From Promerops cafer (lineage: Eukaryota > Chordata > Aves > Passeriformes > Nectariniidae): a DNA stretch of 64,000 bases. The DNA lies in contig VZSE01011439.1 in assembly GCA_013398275.1 (NCBI GenBank), forward strand, positions 100,474-164,473, written 5' to 3'. The translations under genes and the position numbers were made by a program. Shown here piece by piece: positions 20,915 to 31,900 of this stretch. Position 1 is the stretch's first letter. Every line of letters begins with the position of its first letter. The notes under the pieces are model-generated. The model was given only the letters and a program-made list of their open reading frames with translations. It searched no databases and was not told the DNA's origin.

Positions 20915-23900
20915 CTCAGCGTGCTGCCATCCTTTGGATTTCTCTTTGACATTGATGGGGTGCTGGTGCGAGGGAAGACCCCCATTCCTGCTGCCAGAAC
21001 AGCCTTTCAAAAGCTGGTCAATCCTCAGGGACAGTTCCTGGTGCCCGTGGTCTTTGTCACCAATGCAGGGAACTGCCTGCGCCAGAAAAAAGCTGACCAG
21101 TTGTCTCACCTGCTGGGGGTTCCAGTGAGTCACCTAAATCCCATTTATTTCATTATCGTGTTGAACGTGTCAGATGTATTAACTTCCATCAAATGCTGCT
21201 CAGTTAATCAGGTCTGCTTTTCCCTTAAGCCCCCTGACATGCTTTGCTGAAAGTGAAAAATGCTGTCCAAAGCTAATGGCTTTTCCACTGGAAAAGGCAC
21301 TGATTTTTCCAATAGTAAAGCTGAAAGTATTTCTTTGGAAAGATGGTAAGTAGTGATTCACAGGAGCATCTTTCCAGGATAATAGTCTTACTGGTTACTA
21401 GCTGTCCTGTTGAAGGGGTGGGGATGTGTAAACTAAAAGAAATTGATAGTCTGGTACTATTAAATCAGAGCTGCAGTTTAGCAAAGGGCCCACAATTGGA
21501 ACCAGTTCTGATTCTCCTTCCCTGTTTGCTTCCAAATTAATTTGGTGATTTTATAAAACCAGGAGAGAAAGGCTTGTTCATGTTGAGTCGAGCTGGAAGC
21601 TGAAAGGGGTTTGTATGATAATTTGTCAGTAAGGTATTTTTTTTTCTGGCATATTATCCATACATCGTTTGTGAAAGGAGAAAATGCTGATTGTTTTGCA
21701 ATTCCTGGAATCTGTCACATCTGTTAATTGAATCTATGTATAAACAACTTCTCTGCAAAACAACAGACTCCTTTTGTTTTTAAATCCCAAACAGATTTCC
21801 CAAGATCAAGTGATGATGTCACACAGTCCTCTGAGGATGTTCAAGCATTATCATGAAAAATGTGTTCTGGTATCTGGACAAGGACCCCTTCTTGATATTG
21901 CTCAAGAGTATCTTTAAAAAAAAAGAGTTTAAAAAGGCAACAACTTTCTGTCAAAGTGTTTTCCTTAATCAGGTTCAGGGGATCATATGGATGAAGTGAA
22001 AATCAAATATTTCAACCCTACAAATGCAGTAATAAATAGTAATGATAGTTCCTAGTATGGTGCCAAATTTGTGTTTTGAATGTGGTTTTATACTAAGTGC
22101 CCAAAGAACTTGAATTATATTGATATGGATGTATCAAAGTTTCAAACTGTAACTTAATAACCTTAACTTTTGCCTAAGCTTTGCTCAGGCTTCCATTAAG
22201 TCCCTCCTGCACTTCTTCCTCTAGTGAGATTTTCATTAAAGTTGGTGTAAATCATAAGTTGTAAAAATGTATATGCAACTTTTAAGCATAAGCTTTATTT
22301 GAAGTACAAAACTGAGATAAAGGTATTGAAGGAGCATTGCAGTAAACAGTCAAAATTCATTAGGCTTGGCTAAGAGAGAAGTAGATGAGAAGACTGAAAA
22401 AAAATAGAACAACTTTGGTCTCTCATTTACCAGCAGTGGGATGATCATCTTTTTGTGTCACAGAAGGGAAAGTCTGCCTTTGACGTTGCTTTCATTCCTA
22501 ACTAATTTGTCAGTGGAGTACCTTTAAATGTTTCAAGTGGAATTAGCAGTGTGAGAACCTTTTCCTGTGAGCAGCTGTGTGTCCTTAGCTGGTGTCCAGC
22601 CTTGGCTTCTGCCAGCCCATCACCATTGACACCCTGCGGGAGAAACGCCCTCTGCTCGATGCAGTTGACCATGACAGAAGACCCCACGTCCTGGTGAGTG
22701 GAGATTTTTGTTTTAAACCTCTCTGTTTTGTTTTAAACATCTCTGTTTGCTCATTGCATGACACCCTATAGCAGGGGTCAATATTTAACTACCAAGCTAA
22801 TGCTGCTGTTCTTACATTGTATTTTGACTTTGCTTTTCTGCTTCCTTATTTGTTTTTTTACAGCATTCTCAAGAACAGCTCTTTTCTCTCAGTAGTAATG
22901 CTTTAACCCAGCCTTGATTTTGTAACCCACTGTTGTGGGAAAACTCACAATCTAGTACAGATACCTAATGCAAAATCTGTCTTGGAAAGCTGATTAGCTT
23001 CCTCAGAAAGTGTGGAAGGTAACATAAGCTTTTCCCTGAATATATGATTGTGTTGGTATTGTTTCTAAGCCATGAGGTTGCTTTGATTGTAAGTGAATGC
23101 TTGGAAGAGGAATAATTTTCCCTCAAAGGACTCCCTTTGCTGTCTACAGCACTATTTAAATGTCAACAGTAGGTGCAGTGGTTCCAGTTGAATTGTGCAG
23201 CTTTTAAGGCAGAAGTGAATAGCTGGGTGTGCTGTACATGTTCAGGGCCAAAGTGGATTTCCCCCACTTGTGATTCTCTGTGGCTCACAGAATCCATAAC
23301 TCAGCTGTGTCACCTTTTGCTGGGCTCCTCACCCAGGTGGATGGGGAAGGCCAAGAACCTGTTAAAGTGTTTGTCACCACAGAGAGTAAATAATGAAGTG
23401 CAAACTCCTAATTGTTTAACAAACATATTACATTGTTATACAGTGCATTCTTTATTAGAAGTGTTAAAGAAAAACATCTCAAAAACTGTTTTTCAAATGT
23501 CTTGGTACTACTGGGGGCCTCGTACCCCTGTGGAATAACAAACATCCATACTTTTATACACAAGTAATTTAAACAACTCATTAAAAAAGTAATTTGAACA
23601 ACTAAAATTACAGCACAAGTAATTTTAACAACTGGAGTTAAAAATCTCCAGAAGCAGCTCAGGAGAAGCAGGAGAGTGGTGCAGGTACAGCACTGCTGTC
23701 CCTGTGCCAGAGATGCCCCTTCAGAGTGGAAACACAAGTTTCTGAGTGAACTGACATCAGGGTACACCAATATAGAGTGCATTTCCTGTTAGAGAGGCAG
23801 GAGGCAGCTGTGGGAGCTGTGCTTGAGTTTATTCTCTTAAAAATAGATGTTTAATCTTGTAGAAAACTTTCACTTTTTTTTCTTATTGCAGTCTCCCTCT

Positions 23901-26900
23901 GCTGTGGAGCTTCCCAAGATTGAGGGTCAGTTATTCTTTATTTAACTTGCATCTATCCATTAATAAATGAAATATTTTTATTTTATTTTATTTTATTTCT
24001 ATTTTTTTATTTTATTATTTTATTTTCTTATCAGAGATTATTTTTAGATTGTTGGGCACTTCAGAAATTTGTCTGAGACAATCCTAAAATTTCCTTGTTA
24101 TTGACATTTGTCATTAATTTGAAAGCATCATGTGTTGTAAAGCTGTTTTTTTTTAATGTGTGGAGTTTTCAGCCACTGGGTTTTGAAGTTTGAAGGGTGT
24201 ATGAGGTCTCCTTTCCTTTTAATCTGCCTTTAACAGGCTGTTGTTGCCCTCCTTTCATAAATGAGGAATGAACTGACGTTCATTATTCAGAAATAATTGG
24301 TCTTGTTCTTACAAGTAGTCAGGATGGAGCTGTGCTATGAGAAGGGTCTCGTGTTCACTCTCATCTCATCTGAACTACAGGAAAGTACAAATGGGACCTT
24401 AGGATTTAAAAATAACCATGTCAGATTATTGCTGGAGACCAAAGCAATTTTTTAAAAACAACATCCAAATTTTGTTCTGAGATGAACAAATCAACTTCTC
24501 TGGTGGTGTATTTAAATACTGTGTGTAAACAGAGAGCTCATAAGTTATGGAAGACTTAGAAATACAATTTAAAAGTCAATATTGTAATTTCTGGAGAAAC
24601 TTCACCTGTAAAATCAAATTCCTAAACCTGTAGATTTTGCAGTGGGGTCTGGTTACTTCTGAGATTTTCTGTGAATGGATGGGCATGTGATAAATTAAGC
24701 CCCTAAATTAATGTAACTGATCAACTGATTATATTAAATTACTGGTTCAGTCTCTTTAGGCCAAGTTTTAGAGCCAGTGTCAGAGATTCATTGCTCTGTC
24801 AACAATTCCATGACTGTTCTGTGACTGTGGTTCTCACAGCTGTGGTGTTGTTTGGGGAGCCAGTCAGATGGGAAACCAGCCTGCAGTTGATAATTGATGT
24901 TTTGCTGACACGAGGCTATCCTGGAAATCCCTATGAGCAGGAAAACTACCCTCACATTCCTGTGCTTGCCTGTAACATGGACCTCATGTGGGTGGCTGAG
25001 GCACAGTCCCCAAGGTAAGTGCTTTATTCATGGAACTGGGATTTATCTGGGGCTTCCTCATTTTTCCAGTAGGATTCAGAGTCAACACTTGAATACAGAG
25101 TGCTTGATGGAGCTTCACAGCAGGGCTTGGCTTTGAATGCAACATCTCTAATGCACTTTCAGCTAATGCTGCCTTGCTGCTGGCTGCATTATTGCATCCA
25201 GGAAATCAGTTCTCAAGAGAAAAGCTGCTTTTCAGCTCGAAACCCTTTTGTTTCCTCACTCCCAGAACAGTGGAGAAAGAGAGGGTTTTTTCCTGAGGGC
25301 CTCAGAGCCTCGGTTCAAAGGCAAAAATGAAAAAAATTATCAAGGCCACTGTTTCATTTCATTAGGTCCCTCTTTGGTATTTCTCTTTTCCTGGTAGGGT
25401 AAAGAGCTGGCCCTGCTGGTTGAAAGCAGTGAGTGGTTCTGAGCTGAGGACAATGCAGTGAGCTCTTAAGGGAACACAAGAAAAAACAAATAGAACACTC
25501 AGAACAAGGTGCCAGGACCTCTTAGAGGGGTTTTGTCTGATTTTGCTTTCAATAGAAGGTACTTCTTTAACAGGTTTGTTTCCCCTCCCTTCCCTTCAGT
25601 CTGTAATTTGAAATAGAAACTTGTTAGTGTGACTTGATTACTGCCTCAGTCCTGGGTCAAAGATCTGCTCAGATACCTGTCTTTGGAAGCAAAGGCCACC
25701 TCTAATTAGCACATTGGAAAAGATACGTGTGTGATGGCTTCAGGCTACAGTAAGGCAGCCAGAATACCTCCAGTGAGCAATTTTAAAATTAGATCAATCT
25801 GTTGTGCCATCCCAGTAATGGGAGTTTATTGTGGTGTCTGTTGTTCAGCTAATCAGCACTTAATTTTCAGTGAACCAGCTGCAGAATTGTTCATGCTGAG
25901 CAGGATTTGATAGTTGCAGGACACAATTTATTCCTAAAAAATAATGAAATAAAAAAGCCTTCTTTGACGTTTTTAATCTGTGCTTAATGTGATTTGATTT
26001 GGTATTATATCTGTGCAGGCTTGGGCACAGAATATTCACGGTTTGCTTTTAAATCTGTGCAGGTTTGGGGATGGAACATCCATGGTTTGGTTTTGTGTCT
26101 GTGCAGGCTTGGGCACAGAATATTCACGGTTTGGATTTAAATCTGTGTAGGTTTGGGGATGGAACATTCATGGTTTGGTTTTGTATCTGTGTAGGTTTGG
26201 GTACAGAACATTCATGGTTTGGTTTCATATCTGTGTAGGTTTGGGGATGGAACATTCATGGTTTGGTTTTGTATCTGTGTAGGTTTGGGGATGGAACCTT
26301 CATGGTTTGGATTTATATCTGTGTAGGTTTGGGTACAGAACATTCATGGTTTGGTTTTGTATCTGTGTAGGTTTGGGCATGGAACATTCATGGTTTGGAT
26401 TTATATCTGTGTAGGTTTGGGCATGGAACATTCATGGTTTGGTTTTGTATCTGTGTAGGTTTGGGGATGGAACATTCATGGCTTGGATTTGTATCTGTGT
26501 AGGTTTGGGTACAGAACATTCATGGTTTTGTTTTGCATCTGTGTAGGTTTGGGCATGGAACGTTCATGGTTTGTTTGGAAAACATTTACAAGAAGATCAC
26601 GGGCAAAGACCTGAAGTATGAGGCGTTGATGGGCAAACCCAGCAGGCTGACATACCAGTATGCAGAGCACCTGATCCGGGCCCAGGCCCTGCAGAGGAGC
26701 TGGGAGCAGCCCATCCAGACCCTCTATGCTGTGGGGTAAGGTGTGCTGAGCCTCACAGGCACAGCAGGAAATTCCAGCCCATCCAGACCCTCTGTGCTGT
26801 GGGGTCAGGTGTGCTGAGCCTGACAAATACACCAGGAAATTATTCACAGTGTAAATGCCAGCCAAGAAAAACACACAACTCTTACCAGCTTGTTTCTCCT

Positions 26901-27982
26901 ACCATTAAGACCATCTAACTTTCTTGGTGCTATGATATATTTTTTATTACATTTCTAATCTTAACAATTAATGATGCTTTGCTCTTTTTATGTGTAATTT
27001 CTACAGGAGCACAGAAGGTGTTTTATATGCAACTAAGATTTCTCCTGATTTTTTTTTATTTTTTCTTTTTCTGTGACAGGCTGTGTAAATCTAACAAAAA
27101 GGGTTGGCCTGGGTGTTTATTCTATTAGGTTTAATGGTGTAACACCAACTGCCTTTGAGCAAAGGACAGTTAGAGACTTTTTCTCTGAGGTCATTTAGGT
27201 TGGTCATATGCTGTTGCGTGTGCCGCCACATCACAGAATCCTTTTCAGAGAAGATAAAGCTGTATTGTATTAAAGACTGTTCCAGAATCTCCAAGATGTT
27301 TGGAAATATATTAAGCTCATTCATGGGCTGCTCATACCTTGATTTTCTCTCCCCTCACCCCAGCCTGTAATACGGAGAGTGATTCATTTTCATCCTGCCA
27401 TACTTCATGAAAACGGTGCAGTAACATAGCTGCGGGGTTGGATTTCTCCCCTTCTGCCTGGTTCCACACAAAGTTGTGTAAAGTATGCAATGCACAGTTA
27501 AATGGAAGCTGTAAGAATGTCTTTTGACAGCTGAAGCTGCACTGCTGACTGACCTTGTGGTTTGCAGGGACAATCTGATGACGGACGTGTACGGCGCCAA
27601 CCTGTACAACCGCTACCTGGAGGAGGCCTCCAGGCCAGGTTCCAGATCCTGCCTCCAGGCCAAGGTTTCTGGAGGCAGAGGCCCTGCCAGGCTCTCTCAG
27701 GACCACGAGCCTGGCCTCAGCTGGGAGAAGGAGCTGGCACGTGCAGCTGCTGCCCGCTGCAGGTCTGTGCTGGTTTGCACGGGGGTGTACAGCCCGCACG
27801 CCGAGGCGCCCCTGGACGCCAGGGACGGCGCGGCCGAGAGCGTCTTCCACGGCCACAGGGATTTCGGGTTCGACCCTGCTTTGCTGGAGCCACATCACGT
27901 CGTGCCAGATGTGGATGCTGCTGTAGACCTGGTCTTCCAGCTGGAGAACTTTGCACCTAATCGAGGTGACGTGGTTTCTTAA
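20915..27982 (+). CDS. HDHD5: HDHD5/CECR5-family haloacid dehalogenase-like hydrolase (5' exon missing)
   Basis: Seven exons join in frame: 20915-21124, 21795-21907, 22600-22693, 23892-23925, 24840-25014, 26547-26735 and 27568-27982. They give 409 residues without the first exon, against about 423 for complete human HDHD5. All four HAD motifs are present, numbered from the first residue seen: nucleophile and acid Asp12/Asp14 in FDIDGVLVRG, Thr49 in VFVTNAGN, Lys239 in ALMGKPS, and Asp273/Asp278 in GDNLMTDVYG. GEPVRWETSLQLI and LVCTGVY are family signatures. The human protein is assigned to mitochondria; its substrate is not settled. The missing exon should encode the targeting peptide. The 21907 donor (GTATCT) is weak, 23892-23925 is a 34-nt micro-exon, and the sixth exon listed has tandem duplications at both splice borders. 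It may be HDHD5 itself or a paralogue, because human HDHD5 is at 22q11. Confidence 0.9.
21125..24839 (+). other. HDHD5 introns between exons 20915-21124 and 24840-25014
   Basis: Introns 21125-21794, 21908-22599, 22694-23891 and 23926-24839. The last begins with GTCAGT and contains a (TTTTA)n-like tract at about 23977-24030. No other gene is visible. Confidence 0.8.
23977..24032 (+). repeat. (TTTTA)n microsatellite, imperfect
   Basis: Runs of tatttt/attttatt with interruptions, just after the 34-nt micro-exon. Confidence 0.85.
25015..26010 (+). other. HDHD5 intron, unique part
   Basis: About 1 kb between the GTAAGT donor and the start of the 44-bp array. No gene or recognisable mobile element. 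Confidence 0.75.
26011..26582 (+). repeat. HDHD5: 44-bp minisatellite x13 derived from an HDHD5 3' splice junction
   Basis: Thirteen units start exactly every 44 bases (26011, 26055, 26099 and so on to 26539). Each begins ctgtgYagg and continues ttggg..tggaacattcatggttt. The thirteenth unit is the genuine acceptor and first bases of the exon 26547-26735, where the sequence encodes RFGHGTFMV. Units 1 and 3 (gcttgggcacagaatattcacgg) are the most diverged. Confidence 0.97.
26708..26843 (+). repeat. HDHD5: 68-bp tandem duplication spanning an HDHD5 exon end and 5' splice site
   Basis: Unit 1 (26708-26775) holds the last 28 coding bases, the donor GTAAGG at 26736 and 34 intron bases. Unit 2 (26776-26843) repeats this with a few changes, and its donor copy is GTCAGG at 26804. 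Confidence 0.93.
26844..27567 (+). other. Last HDHD5 intron (remainder)
   Basis: About 0.7 kb ending at GTTTGCAG. No coding potential recognised. Confidence 0.8.
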
Positions 27983-28180
27983 GGACCACTCAGTGCTGTG
28001 CTTTTCTCCCCCAAAACACACTGTGCTTCACAAGAGTGCCACAGACTGCTGCCTTCTGAATTTTTTAGCCCCTAAATTAATAGAATCTATGCTTAGAATC
28101 TTCTATCAGGTATGCTTAGTAGTAGTACATGTAGGTACATGTGTGTGTTTAAGTTTATTAAATATCAATAAGGCTTTTTA
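27983..28180 (+). other. HDHD5: HDHD5 3' UTR, proximal candidate end
   Basis: Sequence after the stop with ATTAAA at 28157-28162. Other usable signals may lie downstream, so the true transcript end is uncertain. Confidence 0.4.
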
Positions 28181-28712
28181 TAGTGCTTCCAAATATGTAA
28201 TTTATGGCTCAAGTTGCCCTTCATTGTCTTCCTCTTTGTTATGTTAGGTACTTTAACAGCAATATTTCATAGAAGCCTATTCATGTACTGGTACTTAAAT
28301 CCCTCCACGACAGTACCTCCTTTTGTTTGCTGGCAGATTTAGCTTTTAAGTGTTGAGGATCTTGAGGATATCCCACTGTGCTGCTGGGGTCACTCAGTCC
28401 ATTCCACGTGGGCTGGTACAGAGCACAGCATGTATGTGCCTGGCACTCTGCAAGTACTGAATGCTCCCTTCAATCAGAGTGGAGTTCAATTTGTTCCACT
28501 TTGGACTTACTCCCATCCAACCAGCTGCTGCCTTTCCTTGTGTCTGTTTTCCCATGGCCCTGGAGTTTTGTTGCTCCTCTCTGCTTTGTGAAGCCTTAAC
28601 TGTGTTGGAACTCCATAGTCCTGGAAGGCAAGCAGCAGAGCTGGGTGCCCTCTGTGGCCATTCTGTTCTTTGCCTTTCTGTCTGCACTTTTTTCTTTTTT
28701 CTTTTTTTTTTC

Positions 28713-28758
<46 letters not shown>

Positions 28759-31700
28759 GAATTTAGAATCTTAGAAAGCTTTAGCAGTTTTGTTTCAGGT
28801 GTTTCTGTGAGTTGAGACTTTACACTGAATCAGTGACTACTGGTCAGCCAAAAAGTGCCTCCTAATTTACTTGAAGCCTCCTATCACTGTGGTAATTAAC
28901 TGGCCTTTAGTGTAATATATTTCATCTCATGTCAATGTTATATGTTGTTTGGTTCATGGATTTTATAGCTGTTCGTTTAAAAAGAAAAAGTAATTTATTT
29001 TTTGTTATTTTTGTAAAATACTTCTAAAGTTTTCATCCCAAAGATGCCTTTGAAAATATTTGTGTTATTTATTATAACACAATGTGTGTTGTACTTGTGA
29101 GATAAGCTTGGAAAACATAACCCAATCAATTGTTTTAAAACCAAAGTCAACTTACACACAAAGATCAATTCACATTAGGGACTAGTCAGGCTTTTAGGAC
29201 TGGGTTTTCTTAGGGTTTTTTTTTTCAAATTAGGAATTGTACAAACAAAAACCTGGCTGTTCATTTCTCCCAGGTTCCAGCAGGGCTGGCAGAATGACTT
29301 CCTGGCCAAATCCTTCCCTGCTCCTTATCCCAACAGCAACTGTGAGAGCTCACAGCTGCTGTGAAGTCAGATTTTGCTGTGTTTCCTCTGCTTGCAAAGC
29401 ACTGTAATCCCCTCTCCTCTGTCAGGATTGTTGATTCATCTCTTGTAATGTTTCCTGAGTAGCTTTCAGTGCCTCGCTGGTTCCAGTGTAAGGACACTGC
29501 TCTGAGAAGTTTATTTCCTGCTTCTTCCCTGGAAAAGTATTTACAGCAGCACATTCTTGCCTTTTAATTGGTACAATAACAGATACCTACCTGTTTCTTT
29601 AGTACTTTCCTGTAATATAGCAAGTATTTGCAAAGAATGCCAAATCTAAGTAAAGACTGTAATTTTGTAAGGTCAGGATGATTTGAAGTCATGTTGTTTC
29701 AGTACTGAAGCATGTTGCAGAACTCTCTAACTTTGCCAGAATTGGTGAAGCAAGGAATAAAAATGTTGGAAGTTGCTGTAGAACAGAAAATGTTCCATTT
29801 GTTTCTCCTTTTTTTTTTTTTTCCCCTACAATGTGGATGAACACTTCTAAAGTTTCATGAAGGAACTCTGTATAGACCTCTTAAATCTCATCCCTCATGG
29901 CAACATTAACATGAAATGTGTTTGCAGAAAAGGAAGACAGTCCCTTTTTCTCTGTCACATCACCAGTAAAATCTAAAACCCTTGCCCCCAGTGCATCCCT
30001 CCAAGCCTCAGGCTATTCCAGATTCTCCAGCTCCATGGACTGACCTCCAGCTTGGTGAGTGGCAGACCCTCAAAAAGCCAAAATGCTGAAGAAACAGCAG
30101 ATGAAGGAAATAAAGGAAATTAGAAATAGTGGCCTGGGTAACACTACACACAGAAGGCAGTTGCCAAAAGAGGTGGAAATCTCTTTGCATCAGTGTAAAG
30201 GGGAGAAGCTGGGATTACAGGAGTTTCTCTGAAACTCAGTGGTGTGCTTGCTCTGTAACTTGGACAGAAATGGGTACTAACAGATATCACAGCATATCTC
30301 ACACAGTCTGTATTAAAACCTTTTGTCTAGACAAGGATGAATTCTTGGGTGATGAAATATATCCTGTTTTCAACGTTGACAGAAACAGGCTGCACACTTA
30401 AAAAGTTTCAGGGAAGTGTTTCTGTGGTCACTTCTGTGAATAAAACAGATGGGTGCATACTCCAAATAGCACAGGTGGGTTTACTTCGTGTACAATTTGG
30501 TTTAATTTGTCTAATTCAGACCACCTGGGATTCAGCTGGTCTTAATTAAAAGTTCTCCTCCTGGCATTGTGTTGGTCTTGTGTGCCAAGCTCAGAATTCA
30601 GTACTGGAATCATGCTAAACACAGCCAGCAGGTTATTTATTTATTTACTGGTGTATTTATTGACCTTTTCCTGAAGCAGAAGCAGCACCTGTTGTACAGG
30701 TAAGAATCTCAGAATCAGATTTTCAAAAGGATTTGGGATTGGTGTCTTGTTTTATGGAATTGTATCTGGGAAAATGCTTTCTGCTAGTTTAACATCTAAC
30801 TTCCTGTACATAGATGTGGAGAAAAAATACTCAGTGACCTTAAAGTATAAAAAATACAGGGTTTTTTTTGCAAGTGCAAACTACATAATGAAATGTCAGT
30901 TCACCACAGCAAATGAGAAATGGCTGTAGTGTGTGTAGACCTCTTGTATCCAAACCATTTCACATTCTTAGAGAATTCCAGGGTGAGTTCCCAGAAATGG
31001 GAGATAATTTCCAAGTGTTCATCACATGCACTTATAACAAGCCATTAAAAGGGAAAAGTTGGGGTTTTTCCCCACACAGAAACTCCAGTATAAATGTGCA
31101 GAACACATGAGGAATTCCAGGCCAGTCCCTCCCAAGAGCAGGGAGGTGTTGCTCAGGACACCTGCACTGCTTCACTCTCACACTGGTTCCCTCCCACTGC
31201 CAGGGCAGTTACAGCCACGGTGTTTCAGCAGTGAAAATGTGTCCTTAAAGAGAATTAAGTGACAAATTCAGCTCCACCCAGCACTCTCAGGAACCAGCTC
31301 TAGAGCCTGGCCATTGCATGACAACTCCTCTTTTGCTACCTGAGGCTGTTACTGAAGCAGCAGACAATGCAAACCAAGTAATTCAATATTTGGCTCCTGT
31401 GGATCACAAATACCCATCTGCTGATGTCCAAATTAAAGAGCCAAGCAAAAAGAAGGGAGTGTTGCTTTGTTTAATTTACAGCACTTCAATAAAATCCAGG
31501 ATCTAAACGTTCCCCTGGGGAGGTACAGTTGTAACTACATTGTTCACACTTAATTGCAAGCACTGAAAAAGTTATTTTCACTTCTCCAACACTGAGCATT
31601 TTGGGTTTCATTCTTCATCTTCCAGACAGCTCTGCTGGAGAGTTTGCTAACTGGGAACAATTGAAAGTGCATGCATTTCCAGAGGTGATGGGCAGTTGGG

Positions 31701-31900
31701 AGGGTAAGAGGAAGTTAGTTCAGCACCATTTGTTTAATTAAGAGTACACTGGGTCATATCCTGTGTAAAAGTAGACCATACATCACTGTAGGACAGGGTA
31801 CATGATTTCTTAAAACTGATTTTGTTTCTGATCATATACCACAACAAGGTACATGCATAAAATAACAACAAAAGGTATTAATTGCCAAATGTTTACTTTA
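28181..31900. other. Region between HDHD5 and RAB43, HDHD5 side
   Basis: About 3.7 kb with no supported gene. It includes a long poly-T tract (about 28688-28755) and many short AT-rich runs. Part may be distal HDHD5 3' UTR. Confidence 0.5.
28688..28755. repeat. Poly-T tract, about 65 bases with a few C interruptions
   Basis: tttttctttt followed by some 38 uninterrupted T. On the minus strand this is poly-A, but no recognisable retroposed gene or SINE body lies next to it. Confidence 0.95.

Noticed and set aside
26011..26582. Regular 44-bp repeats considered as a CRISPR-like array
   Set aside because: The units are contiguous with no unique spacers and the genome is a vertebrate's; it is a minisatellite.
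28688..28755. Poly-T considered as the tail of a minus-strand retrogene or SINE
   Set aside because: No gene-like or SINE-like body lies adjacent and no target-site duplication is seen.
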